Position numbers and translations under genes: made by a program
Notes under the pieces: model-generated
Seen by the model: only the letters and a program-made list of their open reading frames with translations
Told to the model about the DNA's origin: nothing
The model's database searches: none
Part shown: piece by piece, positions 1 through 10,584 of the stretch
Layout: the number at the start of each line of letters is the position of its first letter
How positions within the stretch are numbered: the stretch's first letter is position 1
DNA from: Ipomoea triloba
Lineage: Eukaryota > Streptophyta > Magnoliopsida > Solanales > Convolvulaceae
Assembly (NCBI RefSeq): GCF_003576645.1
Contig: NC_044929.1
Coordinates: forward strand, 2,614,225-2,678,224
Length of the DNA stretch: 64,000 bases
Reading direction: 5' to 3'

Positions 1-336
1 ATATGACTAGCATTGAATAACAACTCTAGTTAATGGATCTTCTCCCCTGAAGTTGTTGTAGGCTGGAATAACAGCAGAAAGTTGTATAATTCTTCTGTAA
101 ATAGTTCCTGAGGCGACCGAGTGGAAGGCGAAACCTAGAACTGGTTGCTTTTCTATATTTTCTTTTTGCCTTTGTTATGGAGACTTGACAGATAAATATT
201 TTGTAGGGTATAGAGTCATACTTGGTCTTCTATGTTGCCTGAAATCATATTTCTTTAGCTAAGTTTGTGGTTGGCACCCAAGTAATTTGAGAGTTGACTG
301 TGGTACAATGAGATTTTAGGAAAAACAGTACAGAAG
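1..336. other. No gene seen; possible 3' UTR of an off-window gene
   Basis: I see no open frame with coding character here. The stretch is T-rich on the plus strand and could be the 3' untranslated end of a plus-strand gene lying to the left of the window, but no poly(A) site or splice junction confirms this. Confidence 0.3.
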
Positions 337-446
337 CAATCATTATTACATGGACCATGGTCCACACAACTGTGTAAATCATAAATAAAAGTACATTTTT
401 AATATACTAAAAGTATATTATTTGTGTACGTAGAGTACATTATTTG
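337..446. mobile_element. One arm of a GGACCATGGTCC-type MITE overlapping the UGT 3' end
   Basis: The stretch opens with CAATCATTATTAC followed by the palindrome GGACCATGGTCC and runs into repeated TACATTATTT motifs. The same order is seen in the arms of the intact element at 23908-24177. Only one arm is present, so this is a partial copy. Its inner end (TACATTATTT, 437-446) overlaps the UGT stop codon at 440-442. Confidence 0.6.
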
Positions 447-1870
447 GAAGGTGAATTAAGTTGGGATAGCTGTTCCACAAGCTCATCCAAAGCTTTAATC
501 GAGCTCCCACCAACCTTAACTGCATCACACGCTTTATCTCTCAACTCCTTTGCTCTCACTTTCTCCGCAATATGCCCATTCATTGACTCACTAATTATCC
601 TGGCCAACTCGGTTATGTCGGGAACCGTGTCTGCACCCTCGGACACACGGACCGAAACCTCCAACTCATCCACTAACAACCTCACATTCACATATTGATC
701 TGCCTCCATTGGCCAGCCCAATATTAGCACACCGGCCGCTATTGCTTCTAACGTCGAATTCCATCCACAATGACTTAAAAATCCACCCACGGCTCGGTGA
801 CTTAGTATCTCCACTTGTGGGGCCCAACCCCTTATCACGAGGCCTCTTCCGGTGACTCGGTCCTCGAACCCAACCGGAATGGACCCATAGCCCTGCTCCA
901 CTTGTTCCACTGTGGGCTCTTTAACCACCAACACAAACCGCACCCCACTATTCTCAAGCCCTATACTAAGAGCCTCTAGTTGGGGCTTCTTCATCAACTT
1001 CTGACTCCCAAAGGCCACATATAACACAGATTCATCAGGGCACCCATCCAGCCATGAAAACAAACTCCTGTGATCACCTCCACCCCCATAGGGTACACCA
1101 ATCAAACTCAATGGCCCAACAGAGAAAACCCTAGGTCTGGGATTCCCATTCTCCTCCTCCTCCTTCTTCTTCTTCTCCAACCACTCCAAATACTTCCCTT
1201 CCAATCCACCAAATGTATTCACCACAAACCCCCAGCTCCCAGTATTTCCAACCATGACCCTCCTAACAGCCTCCCAATCAGGGTCAGATTCCTTGTAATT
1301 CTTCATTATTGACGGTAAATGGTCCCTCTCAAATCTCGGAGAATCCGGAATCTCTGGAAACCCAACAACCTCCATACCCTTCAAACCTTTAATCCTCTTC
1401 CAAGCACAATCAAGAACACAAACCAATAAAGCGGAAGTGCTGTTAAAACAGATCCCCGGCACACCAATTTCCCGCGCCACGTCCTGCGCCCAACCCGAGA
1501 AGAAATCGTGTATAATCGCAGTTGGGGGATTGGGGTGTGACCCGAACCACTCCACCACAGGGGCGCGTAGCCTGGAAAGAGAGCTAATGATGGGGGCATT
1601 GCCCCAGTTCCCGACGTCCTTGACGTGCTCGACGCCGGCGGGGAGGAGAGCGTGGCCGGCCGGGAAAGGGAGGAGAAGAGTTTGGATTGAGGGGTGGGTG
1701 GAGAGGAGAGGGTCGAGAATTGGGAGGTTTTTGGGGGTGATTAGAACGGTGATTGTTATGCCTCGGAGGGCTAGCTGGTGGGTGAAGTCGAGAATGGCAA
1801 GAATGTGGCCTTGGGCTGGGTATGGGATGAGCAATACGTGGACCCCTTCGCCATTTTTGGAGCTTGACAT
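440..1870 (-). CDS. UDP-glycosyltransferase, UGT89-like (family 1)
   Basis: Intronless 476-residue family 1 glycosyltransferase of normal length. Such enzymes act in the cytosol and move glucose from UDP-glucose to small acceptors such as flavonoids and other phenolics. The N-terminal PAQGH motif supplies the presumed catalytic His22, and Asp122 in IIHDFF is the usual partner. The C-terminal PSPG sugar-donor box spans residues 349-392: it starts WAPQ, contains HCGWNS and ends in DQ, and the final Gln fits UDP-glucose preference. The N-terminus most resembles the UGT89 group as I remember it; the acceptor cannot be read from sequence. A run of Lys/Glu at residues 233-240 lies in the variable linker before the donor domain. 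The ATG at 1870 is the first in frame and gives the usual short N-terminus. The TAA lies inside a MITE-like motif. No signal peptide or membrane segment is visible. Confidence 0.95.
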   Translation of the reverse strand: MSSSKNGEGVHVLLIPYPAQGHILAILDFTHQLALRGITITVLITPKNLPILDPLLSTHPSIQTLLLPFPAGHALLPAGVEHVKDVGNWGNAPIISSLSRLRAPVVEWFGSHPNPPTAIIHDFFSGWAQDVAREIGVPGICFNSTSALLVCVLDCAWKRIKGLKGMEVVGFPEIPDSPRFERDHLPSIMKNYKESDPDWEAVRRVMVGNTGSWGFVVNTFGGLEGKYLEWLEKKKKEEEENGNPRPRVFSVGPLSLIGVPYGGGGDHRSLFSWLDGCPDESVLYVAFGSQKLMKKPQLEALSIGLENSGVRFVLVVKEPTVEQVEQGYGSIPVGFEDRVTGRGLVIRGWAPQVEILSHRAVGGFLSHCGWNSTLEAIAAGVLILGWPMEADQYVNVRLLVDELEVSVRVSEGADTVPDITELARIISESMNGHIAEKVRAKELRDKACDAVKVGGSSIKALDELVEQLSQLNSPSK

Positions 1871-3979
1871 CGTGGCTGCTAACTTTAATTCTTCACGGCA
1901 AGTGAGCCAGAGAATGGATGGGAAATTGGGAATCTCTGATTGGAAGACGATACAAGAGATTACAGATTTCTGGGAAAAATTGGAAGGTGAATGGGATGGT
2001 TTTTGCTATGCTAGTTGGTGCTGAGTCAACTGCAGAAGTGGGTTTGGAGTGTCTGATATCAAGGGTTAAAAAGAACATGATTTGCCCGTGGGAGTGGTGT
2101 CAAAGTGTACCGAAATTCGCAGAACAGGTTAGGAGCTAAAATTTTCGAGGCTTGAACTCATGATATTTCATTTGAAAGAGTTATTTCATGTTGCTTGATC
2201 ACAAAATCCTATGCACATATATATTAAAAATTTCTAATTTTTAAAACATGAAAGAATTTAATATTATCGAGGTTTAATTATTATAATATAGAATAATATT
2301 ATAATTTTTAAAATTCTTAAAGTTGACCAACGGGGCTTGCGAGTTCTCATGAGTTGGACTACGGTTGAAGAATTCTAGCCCATAGGACGATTTGCAAAGC
2401 CTTGCAAAAATTACAATTCATTGTGGGGTGGGTCAGTCTACATTGACACTTCTCCTGCCATATGGTTAACTCAGTTGGTTCGATGATGAATGAAAGATTC
2501 GTTCGATGGATGAAAGAAAGTTTGAGGTGTGGAAGTAAGGTAGAAGTCATGCAATTTGTTTGGTGGGTGTGTAGACAGTGTGACGTCATGGGGATGACGT
2601 GTAACACAATATGCAATGCTGATGCTATAATGCTAAGATGATCCATTTCCATGTAAACGGGAATCCATTCTCCCAGCAATTCCAACAAAAGTGTATTTCT
2701 TTGTAAACATTTAACATAGTATTTGTAACTTATTCAAAGTCTTCCTATTTCACCGATAGTGATATTCATTTGATGAATTGCACATCTCAAAATCATATCC
2801 AAACTTCGCAAAAATTATTATAGAGATATTGCATAAAATCTATATTGCCTTTTATTGAAGAAAAAACTATTTACAATTATTCGAAGGCTGTTCATTGGAG
2901 ATTAAGCTATCAAGTCGTTTGAATCAGAGGAATATAAACAAAGACTTAATACCCGTTTATATTGATAATTGTAACTCTTTACTTTGAATCACACATAGAA
3001 TTTTTAAATCAATCAAAACATGTCACTTCAATAGGAAGTAGAAAATGAGAGTAAATATAGTATTATTCTATAAAAAAAATGATTTAAAGCCTTGGAGTGA
3101 AATTCGAGCAGTCAAGCTATGAAAGTTTGGTGTAATAGTACTTATATGGGGTGTGGGGCAAACTTTATAATAATGGTGACCAAAGTTATAAGTCTTTGAT
3201 TGGATTTGGATGCCAATTTTTATTGTTTTGTGGAATTATTGGTATGGAAAGGTAAAAGTCATGCAATTTGTTTTGTAGGTCCGTAGACACTAGACAAGTA
3301 GACAGTGAGTCTTTCAATAGTACATAGCAATAATTATTATTATTATTATTATTTTATTTTTTACGTTTAATATAGTTAAGACTTACCACACTTTGTAACA
3401 ATATGTAACAAGATGGTGATAAATGTTTTACAATTGTTTGTTACTGTATATTGAAAAGCATATTACAAAATAATTTAATATAGATTCAATTATAACAAAC
3501 TTCCTTTGTAATGGCTCTCCAAGAAGCACCCATAGAAACAAATAAATAAACCAATACAATAAAATCATCATAATCACTAGCCAAATGATAGGAACTTTTC
3601 CTTTTCCAATTGAAGAGTAAAAGACTAAAAATAGTCTCAGCTCTCACTGAATTTACAACTGCATTTTCTCCTGAAATCTTACACTTTCACTGCCTGTACA
3701 ACTCAACTCAGAGCATCAAATCTATACTGTGTATCATGCTGGGGAATAGCCTTCAATTCATAGTGACAAATACCTGACTGGATATTCAACTTTACAGGAA
3801 GCCTCAGAACTGGAAGAAATAAACCGCTAGGCATAGCGACAGATATCCGATAAAATGTTCAGTCAGGGTTCTGTTTTCGTAAGATCGGGTGGTGGTAGAG
3901 AGCCTATAAATGCAGAAAAGAGATTTCAAGGTTACTTCAGTGCTTCTGTTCCTTTGGATAGATGGGAAAAAAAAAATGT
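1871..3979. other. Intergenic: UGT promoter side and bHLH 3' UTR; no gene seen
   Basis: The part next to 1870 is the presumed UGT promoter and leader. The part just below 3980 is the presumed bHLH 3' UTR. A short segment is present twice in direct orientation: it contains AGTCATGCAATTTG and GTAGACA and lies near 2544-2580 and 3255-3310. A (TTA)n tract lies near 3333-3353. I found no coding frame with family resemblance. Confidence 0.4.
2581..2601 (-). promoter_or_regulatory. as-1-like pair of TGACG motifs upstream of the UGT
   Basis: TGACGTCA at 2581-2588 is followed by TGACGTG beginning at 2595, so two TGACG cores lie in tandem 14 bp apart with GGGGA between them. The arrangement resembles the as-1 element bound by TGA-type bZIP factors, which drive xenobiotic- and salicylate-inducible genes including some UGT and GST genes. 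It lies about 710 bp upstream of the UGT start. The spacing is slightly wider than classical as-1, so binding is an inference. Confidence 0.35.
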
Positions 3980-6870
3980 TCAGATATGATCAGAAATTCG
4001 GATTCTACTCGTGAATTGGGTGCTGAGGGGAGCAGTGGAGTTGAAACCCATCTGGAAAACATTATGGAACTCATTCCATGTGTTGGATACCTGCAAATTA
4101 TGAATACTAACATGAATGGTTTATTAGAAATCTTAAATGATAGGATATGTTTACTTCAGTTCTCTAGTTTTTCATTCTTGGTTCTCTGATTTTTGTTTTC
4201 GAAATGTATAGCGAATGTATTCTTTGTTTTCTTTTCTCCGGTTAGCAAAGACAGCCCTAACTACTTTAGGGACAATATAGTTGGTTCCTAGGTGGTAGAT
4301 TCTGGGCAACGACACAGGATCAAGCCCTGTCAGTTACTGTGTGGGTGTTACATGCAATATGGTGGACTCCTTGCGGGCACCAGGCACTAGTCCTCTCACC
4401 TAATAGGCACCTGAGTCACCGTGATCTACCCGTCCACTATTGTGGGCTACTTTACAGCCAACTCAGTTAATTCCTCGGTGGTAGATTATGGGCAAGGACA
4501 CAAGATCAAACCCTGACAGCAGCAATGCAAGAGTTACACCAATGTGGTGGGGCCCGACACTAGTCCTCCCACCTAATGGGTCACTGAGTCACCTAGTGAA
4601 CATGATTTATCCCTCTACTATCCTGTCGGGCTGGCCTGTGGGGGCTATGGGGGCGGGGGAATTTCGCTTTTAGTGGACAAGCAAAGACAACCTTAACTAC
4701 TTTACAAATATATGTTAAAAGCACACACAAACTAGCACTACCTTAGATGTAGGATGATCCTTGTTGGTCTCACTTTTGTTTGGTAATTGGGAATTGATGG
4801 TTCTATGTAATGCAGCAGTGGAATTTTCCAAGCCAGTAAGGCCTCCTTGAATCATCATGGGTTGTGGAGGGTGTAATGGTGGATAGGGCATAGCCATATC
4901 AGGTGGAAATGCTAACGAAGACGAAGAACAAGCAGCTCGGGAAATCTGCAATATAATGGCGAATAATGTGTATTCTATCATTAAACGGAATGACACTTAT
5001 TGTTGTGCACACACGATTCTTGAACATCGAAATCTTACCTCCTTTGGAAAGACCACATCAGAGTTGAAATCCAGCCCCGGGTTTATTGTTGCAAGCTTCA
5101 TCGATAAGAACTGAAAGAAAAATAAGCCCAGTCACGTAACATTCATACATACAATCTATCAGCTCTTCAGGGAAAGTTAACAACAAGGAGAATTTTCGGT
5201 TTGCAGTTAAACTTTTAGTAACACAAGGCCATTATCAATACAGCAATTGCAATGAATGAAGAGTTTAAATACTCTCTGTCAAAGAAAAAATGATGAAAGT
5301 TATAGCATATGTGACTATGTACAAATAAAACTTCAAACTGATTCATTTTAATAGAAAGTGTTGGGCGGAGGCCCGTTAAGGGCCAGGTCCAGCAATTGGT
5401 GGCTAGGGGATTGTTGGATAGAGGCCTGAAGAGTCAAGTCCAGCACCTTGCCTGTTGAAAATGTGGCGAGCATAAAAGCAATAAAATTGCGTCTTCGCTA
5501 CAAACTATAGCTTTTGGCATGATAAGCGTTTGATCCTAACAGAAAGGACCAACGGTTGAATGATTCATAAACATTGCATACCTCAACCTGTCGTTGCAGT
5601 GATTGCACATAATTAATGATTTCATCCAGCATTACGGCTTTACCAATGACCTGCAAGATCATATGCAATTCAACTATCAACTTAGACTTTTAGTTGAGAT
5701 GGAGCAGATGCTTCAATTGTGGCTAATAGAACTATATATAAAGCTAACCTTGTTGCAACCAGGTACGAGATCCTGGAGAAACTTCATTCTTTCGCTGATT
5801 TTTTCCCTCCTTACCTGTGATATATGGAGTATCAAAATTGTTATCTACAAAGAAACGAAGAAAATTTCACAGATAGTGCAAGTAAACGGAAATTCTATAA
5901 GCGGCCTCACTCTTTCGGCCAGACTATGACTATTCGTTGCCTGGCCTCTCCTAGCCCGAACATGAATGTATTCGTCTTTAGGAGTATCTGAAGTTTGGGA
6001 CCCCGGTTTATCGTTTTCTCCTCCCGGTCTGCTGCCATTTGAAGCCCCTTTCTGCTGAATTTCAGTTTCGTCATTTGTCAATTCTCTCTTGTTTTGATTG
6101 AGTTCAGCACCCTGCCAAGCAAACGACGAATTCGTTCAATATAAAGCTCAAAATGAAGAATTGGCACCGAGCCATAGTTTCATATATACCTGTCCTCTTC
6201 GTTTCCGTTTCTTGGAGCCAACTCCCTTTGCAGAACAAGAGTGCCCAACTGCACTCTCTGATAAACATTCGAGTCCATCAGACTCGGCCTCAGAGACTCC
6301 AGCTCGTTCTTTTGCTTCTTCACGAGACCGAATAATAATATCCTTCTCTTGTGAACTCCCAATTGGTAAAGATTCGTTTTTCAAACCATTCCCCACCAAA
6401 ACCTCTCGAGGCCTTTGAGTTTGCAGTGGTGCTAAACCCTTCGAACGAGCATCGATACACTCGAGAGTACTAAAGGGGTTCATCACATCGCCCATCATGT
6501 TCCCTGCACTAAAGCACGAAAGCCTCGCTGCTCTTTCAACGAAATCAGAATCAACTTGAAAGTGAGGTAAAAATCGAGGAACAGCGGGTGGGAGCAAGCT
6601 GCTCCCTTTAAGCATTCCACTCGGGGGAACACCAAAACCTCCATTTGCGCCACCGCTAATTCTAGATGGCTCAAACTCAACATTGGCATGAAGACTAGCA
6701 TCGCCTAAGCCTACGACTAGGTGGTTTATCGAGTTAGGTTGATCCCAGATTGCAGAGCAAAATGAGTCCATTTCAAGATTGGCAGTATTCATATTAGATG
6801 AGTTGAAGATGTTCACACCATCATCACCTCTCTTCCCCGCCTCGAACTCATCGCTGCCACCCATATCCAT
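3980..6870 (-). CDS. bHLH transcription factor, bHLH62/78-like, seven coding exons
   Basis: Minus-strand exons: 6190-6870, 5911-6111, 5749-5814, 5582-5650, 5039-5110, 4742-4945 and 3980-4090. All junctions are GT-AG and phase 0, giving 467 residues. A basic nuclear-localisation patch (KKRKRR) is at residues 220-225. The bHLH domain follows [18 protein letters not shown]; His289, Glu293 and Arg297 form the H-E-R triad expected for G-box (CACGTG) binding as a dimer. Helix 2 is in exon 4 ([17 protein letters not shown]), and [11 protein letters not shown] follows it, as is typical of this subfamily. The last exon encodes [13 protein letters not shown] and ends in TGA; it is easily missed because the preceding 651-bp intron is full of SINE sequence. 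Two usually conserved residues look changed (Asn287 for Asp, Ile318 for Thr), judged from memory. Start: ATG at 6870, two codons before a second ATG. Confidence 0.93.
4245..4704 (+). mobile_element. Tandem SINE-like dimer in bHLH intron 6, with long direct repeats
   Basis: Two diverged copies of a unit of roughly 190 bp lie in tandem, each with GGTGGTAGATT followed by a GATCAA(G/A)CCCTG B-box-like motif (near 4290 and 4477). The whole is flanked by direct repeats at 4245-4268 and 4681-4704 (GCAAAGACA... ending CTACTTTA, about 22 of 24 matching), which look like a long target-site duplication. Reverse-oriented relatives lie near 39190-39370 and 29905-29985. Confidence 0.55.
5359..5541 (+). mobile_element. 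Solo LTR of a TRIM element in bHLH intron 4
   Basis: A 183-bp unit begins TGTTGGGCGG and ends GATCCTAACA. It is flanked on both sides by the exact 5-bp repeat GAAAG (5354-5358 and 5542-5546), the hallmark of LTR-element integration. The same LTR occurs at 19427-19609 and 22294-22475 next to primer-binding-site-like sequence. It lies wholly inside bHLH intron 4 (5111-5581), and its 3' end is 40 bp from the exon 4 donor. Confidence 0.85.
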
Positions 6871-6881
6871 TTCTTAAAACA

Positions 6882-7579
6882 CTAGAAAAATTCAGAAAGA
6901 AAACAGGCAACATTGGTTGAATTTTCCAGGAATAAGCCATAATAATGAAAAACACCAAAAATTAGAGAAACCCAACTGCAAAAAAGATCCATCATTTTCA
7001 GGGTTCTAGAAACAATTTAGAAAACTATGGAGAAATTGGATAACATAAACAATTTGATCTTTACACCATATAACTGCAAAAGATCCATAAATTTCAGGGT
7101 TCTAGAAACAATTTAGAAAACTATGGAGAAATTGGATAGCATAAACAGTTTGATCTTTACACCATATTAGAGAAATAGAGATAGTTCTTGAAGAAGTAAG
7201 CCCAACAATATGCAAAACAGATGAAATCTTGAATAGCTACCCTCAAAAAGTTGGGGAAAAAAAAAGATTTAACCAAATACCCAATTCAATTCACACCTGA
7301 AGAAACAAAATGCAGGATAAAACAGCATAAATAAAGCAACAAAGGTTCAAGCTTTAATGAAGACCCCACTCCCCAACCTCTTCTTTAATGTTCAAGAAAA
7401 CAGAAACCCAGTGCAATAAAGAGCTGGACAAAGTGTCCAGAATTAGTCAATAGAGCACAGACATTGATTTCACCCTCATAAATACTCATCAAGAAAAACC
7501 CTAGTCAGACCCACCCTTAGCCACCTCTGAAACAAACCCAACAAAAAAAAAAATTTTAAAAAAAAATCAAAACAGATAC
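6882..7579 (-). other. Predicted 5' UTR intron of the bHLH gene
   Basis: On the minus strand a donor AAG/GTATCTG sits at 7580/7579, and a T-rich stretch ending in CTAG at 6882-6883 forms an acceptor 11 nt upstream of the ATG. Inside is a tandem duplication of about 95 bp (copies near 6974-7070 and 7072-7165, each containing GGGTTCTAGAAACAATTT) with few differences. Without the intron the leader would be nearly 1 kb and rich in ATGs. Confidence 0.6.
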
Positions 7580-7830
7580 CTTAATTCAGATTGTGTGCTA
7601 CTTTTGGTACTTTGAACATCACATAATAAGAAGCTTTTGCTGGAGAAAAACAAAAAAAAAAAAGAAACTTTTTTGAATTCTGGGGTTGTGGGCTACATTC
7701 AATGTTCAAAGTTCAAACTCTGCTGTGCTCTTTCACTGTAGCATTAAAACAAAAACCGCAGTAAAGACTCAGAGAGAAATATCAGAAAGAACAGAGAAGA
7801 GAGAGAAATTGGAAATGAAAAAAAGAAAAG
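7580..7830 (-). promoter_or_regulatory. bHLH 5' leader exon with four short uORFs
   Basis: Downstream of the TATA box at 7859-7866 the leader is pyrimidine-rich. It then contains ATGCTACAGTGA (7733-7744), a bare start-stop ATGTAG (7693-7698), another start-stop ATGTGA (7619-7624) and a 12-codon uORF (7581-7619) that ends in TAA directly before the intron donor. The transcription start is inferred from the TATA spacing. Confidence 0.5.
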
Positions 7831-7858
7831 ATTCAGAGCACCAATTCATGATGCTTAC

Positions 7859-7866
7859 ATTTATAT
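7859..7866 (-). promoter_or_regulatory. TATA box of the bHLH gene
   Basis: GATATAAATG on the minus strand, about 30 bp upstream of a CT-rich leader. It is the best TATA match on this side of the gene. Confidence 0.5.
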
Positions 7867-7869
7867 CAT

Positions 7870-8035
7870 CCCAGCCTCCCAGGCCTACATCAAAAACTGA
7901 GCTTTGATGATTAACTACCACCTCTGCTAGACTGCTGTAAAAGAAAAGTGCAATACTTCAAATTTAATATTGCAATATTTGATCCGTGATTTCACATAAC
8001 AATGGCAAGTTCTTTTCAACATTTGCAGTGTATCA

Positions 8036-8089
<54 letters not shown>

Positions 8090-8631
8090 GATCAAATGCG
8101 AACCACCTTTTAACTTGTGAACATGCAAACTACTGATTGCACCGCAATTACTATATAATTGCACTGCAATCACTCTCAAACATGCCCGAAAGACATTGCA
8201 GTGCAATCGTATCTGGTGTGGTGCAATCATGTAGTAATTACAGTACAATCCTTCAATTAGGTTCGCAAGTTATGAGTTAAGATCAATTCGCATATATATA
8301 TATATATATATATTTCCATGCGGACGGTGCGGTTGCGCGATTATGCACCTTAAGCATTAATGGCACCTTAAATGCACAAATCACGCACATTAAGTACACA
8401 AACCACACACCTTAAGAACACAAACCACGCACCTAAGGTTTTAAAATGGCCCACCTTAAGTTTCAATAACTCACGCACCTTAATCATACAAATCACACAC
8501 CTCAAAAAGGAAAATCACACACCTTAAGTTTTAGGTTCACTGACCTTAAGTTTCAACACAAACGCACCTTAAGTATACAAACTACGCACCTTAAAAAAGA
8601 AAATTATACACCAAAAATAACCGCACAAGAA

Positions 8632-8678
<47 letters not shown>

Positions 8679-9104
8679 GCTGATTGACATAAGAATTTTG
8701 AGGATGCAACATGGCAATTTGCAAATGGCAAGAGTAATAGTTATTAGGAATGTATGCTGTGCTTTCTTGGTCAATTTTTGTGATTTTGTGATATTTTTTG
8801 TTAAAATATCAATAATTTTGACTTAACTTTAGCCCAATGGGAACGAATTATCAATTTTGTAAATTTTCACCTAATTCGGAAGAATTAACTATTGGCTATT
8901 TGGCCTACCATACAGCTGCAAAAATCCACTAGGTGTATTGTTTTGTGGTAAGTGTCAAATTATTTTTTATTTTTATTTTTCGAATGGAGTGACACAATTT
9001 ACAAAGTTATGTCACATACACTTTGGCAATTTTTTTGCCTGAACTTGAAAATAACAAAGAAAAAAAAGGTATAATATATGATCAAAATTAATTGTTTTTT
9101 TTTT
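7870..9104. repeat. AT microsatellites and a degenerate GCACCTTA array; no gene
   Basis: Simple (AT)n tracts lie at 8041-8087, near 8290-8314 and near 8636-8674. Between the last two (8345-8620) is a degenerate tandem array in which GCACCTTA recurs roughly every 25-35 bp, alternating with ACACAAACCAC-like spacers. The same octamer builds a second array at 43242-43320. I see no coding frame. Confidence 0.7.
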
Positions 9105-9554
9105 CAGTATTGTAAAAATTGATCTAGACGGTCGCCTAGGCGCTAGGCACCAATAGGTCGAGGAGATTTCAACCCTAGGCAGTTTTTAGTCAGCCAGCCG
9201 ATTAAGCGCCGAGTTGGGCACCTAACTCGGCCGAGTTGAGTGCCTACCTTGGTTGAGTTGGTGCCCAACTTGGCCGAGTTAGCATTCAACATGGGAGAGT
9301 GTTTTTCTTTCTTTCTTCTTCTTTTTTTTTTTTTTCTTTTGCCTGCTCGGCTACTCATCTTCTGTATTCTTTCAGCCATGTACTTAACTAACCATCTAAC
9401 ATATGCAATTGACTAGTTTAGGAGATTATAACAGTCTAACAACTCATAACCCTAGGTGGAAAAAGTAGAGACAATATACTCAGATTGTTTGGCCGCTTAG
9501 ACGCTAGGCACCCCTCGAACATCTGACTAGCTCCAAGCGCATTCTACAACATTG
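9105..9554. mobile_element. hAT-like MITE, about 450 bp
   Basis: Begins CAGTATTGTAAAAATT and ends CTACAACATTG, near-complementary termini of the CAGTGTTG type, with GCCTAGGCGCTAGGC-like subterminal motifs at both ends. A second, shorter copy with the same termini and interior is at 53722-54064. The 8-bp target duplication cannot be judged here because the left flank is a T run. Confidence 0.65.
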
Positions 9555-10516
9555 AATTTTTCTCATATTAAAGTAATAACACAAATTACAAATTATATTA
9601 TATCATCATATCATCCGTGCTGGTCTAAATTCTTGGGGTGCTTGGAAAAAAAAAAAGATTCTTTCACATCTAGGACATATTGACATGATAGGAAAGTTGA
9701 TAGAAGTGCACTAGTTACTACCAAGTTGGAGAATATGGTTACATGAATCTTACGTAAGCCTAGAGACAATGATTTATGAAATTTTAAGCTAAAAAGAAAT
9801 GCTCGCCGACAAAATGACTGCTGATTTTAAAGAGAATTTAAATTACTTGACTTACCATGAATAATGAATCTCTAATGCAGTATTGCAACACCTAACATTT
9901 CCAATATGAAACAGATGTTTGGGAAAATTGGTTTTGTCGAGTTCAGCCCTTGCTCGATTCGAGATATGGGGTTGTGACTTACTATGAGGGATGTGGTTAA
10001 ATGGAGGGATGTCAACTTACTTATCACTAATTAGTTTTAAGTAGTATACGATAACCAGATAGTTAAAGAATTCTGTGGTTAAGTCTGCTTGACTTACTCT
10101 CATTACAGAATGGGTGATGACCCACTGAAAAGTAAGTCTAATGCAACGCTGAGATACATAGATTATAACAAATAATGAACAATAATAAGCCTGAAAGGCC
10201 TCTTTCTTTGTCCTAATATGAAGCTTGGTTACAAATTTGCCAAGTATTCTTGCTGAAATAAAAACAGTAAAGTCTATTCATTACAGGATGGATGATGATC
10301 CACTGAAAAGTAAGTATAATATAGCGCTAATATACATAGATAATAAGAAATGATGAACAATAATAAGCCTGAAAAGACTCTTTCTATGTCCTAATATGAA
10401 GCTTGGTTACAAATTTGCCAAGTATTCTTGCTGGAATAAAAATAGCAAAGTTACAATGTGAATGGTATTGAGAGCTTCCCCTCTCGAGTATATAACCCTT
10501 TGTTTATTGATGAGCA

Positions 10517-10584
<68 letters not shown>

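Noticed and set aside
1437..2024. Long open frame on the plus strand opposite the UGT
   Set aside because: It lies antisense to a clear UGT gene, its product (Arg/Trp-rich) has no family resemblance, and GC-rich codons on the sense strand explain the lack of stops.
3660..3795. Open minus-strand frame ending HDTQYRFDALS as a further bHLH exon
   Set aside because: It does not resemble the family C-terminus, and exon 7 already ends in TGA upstream of it; it is better explained as 3' UTR.
4715..4770. bHLH ending at a stop directly after exon 6 (TAA near 4715)
   Set aside because: A conserved C-terminal exon ([13 protein letters not shown]) with a good acceptor was found at 3980-4090 in the right phase, so read-through to the intronic stop is less likely.
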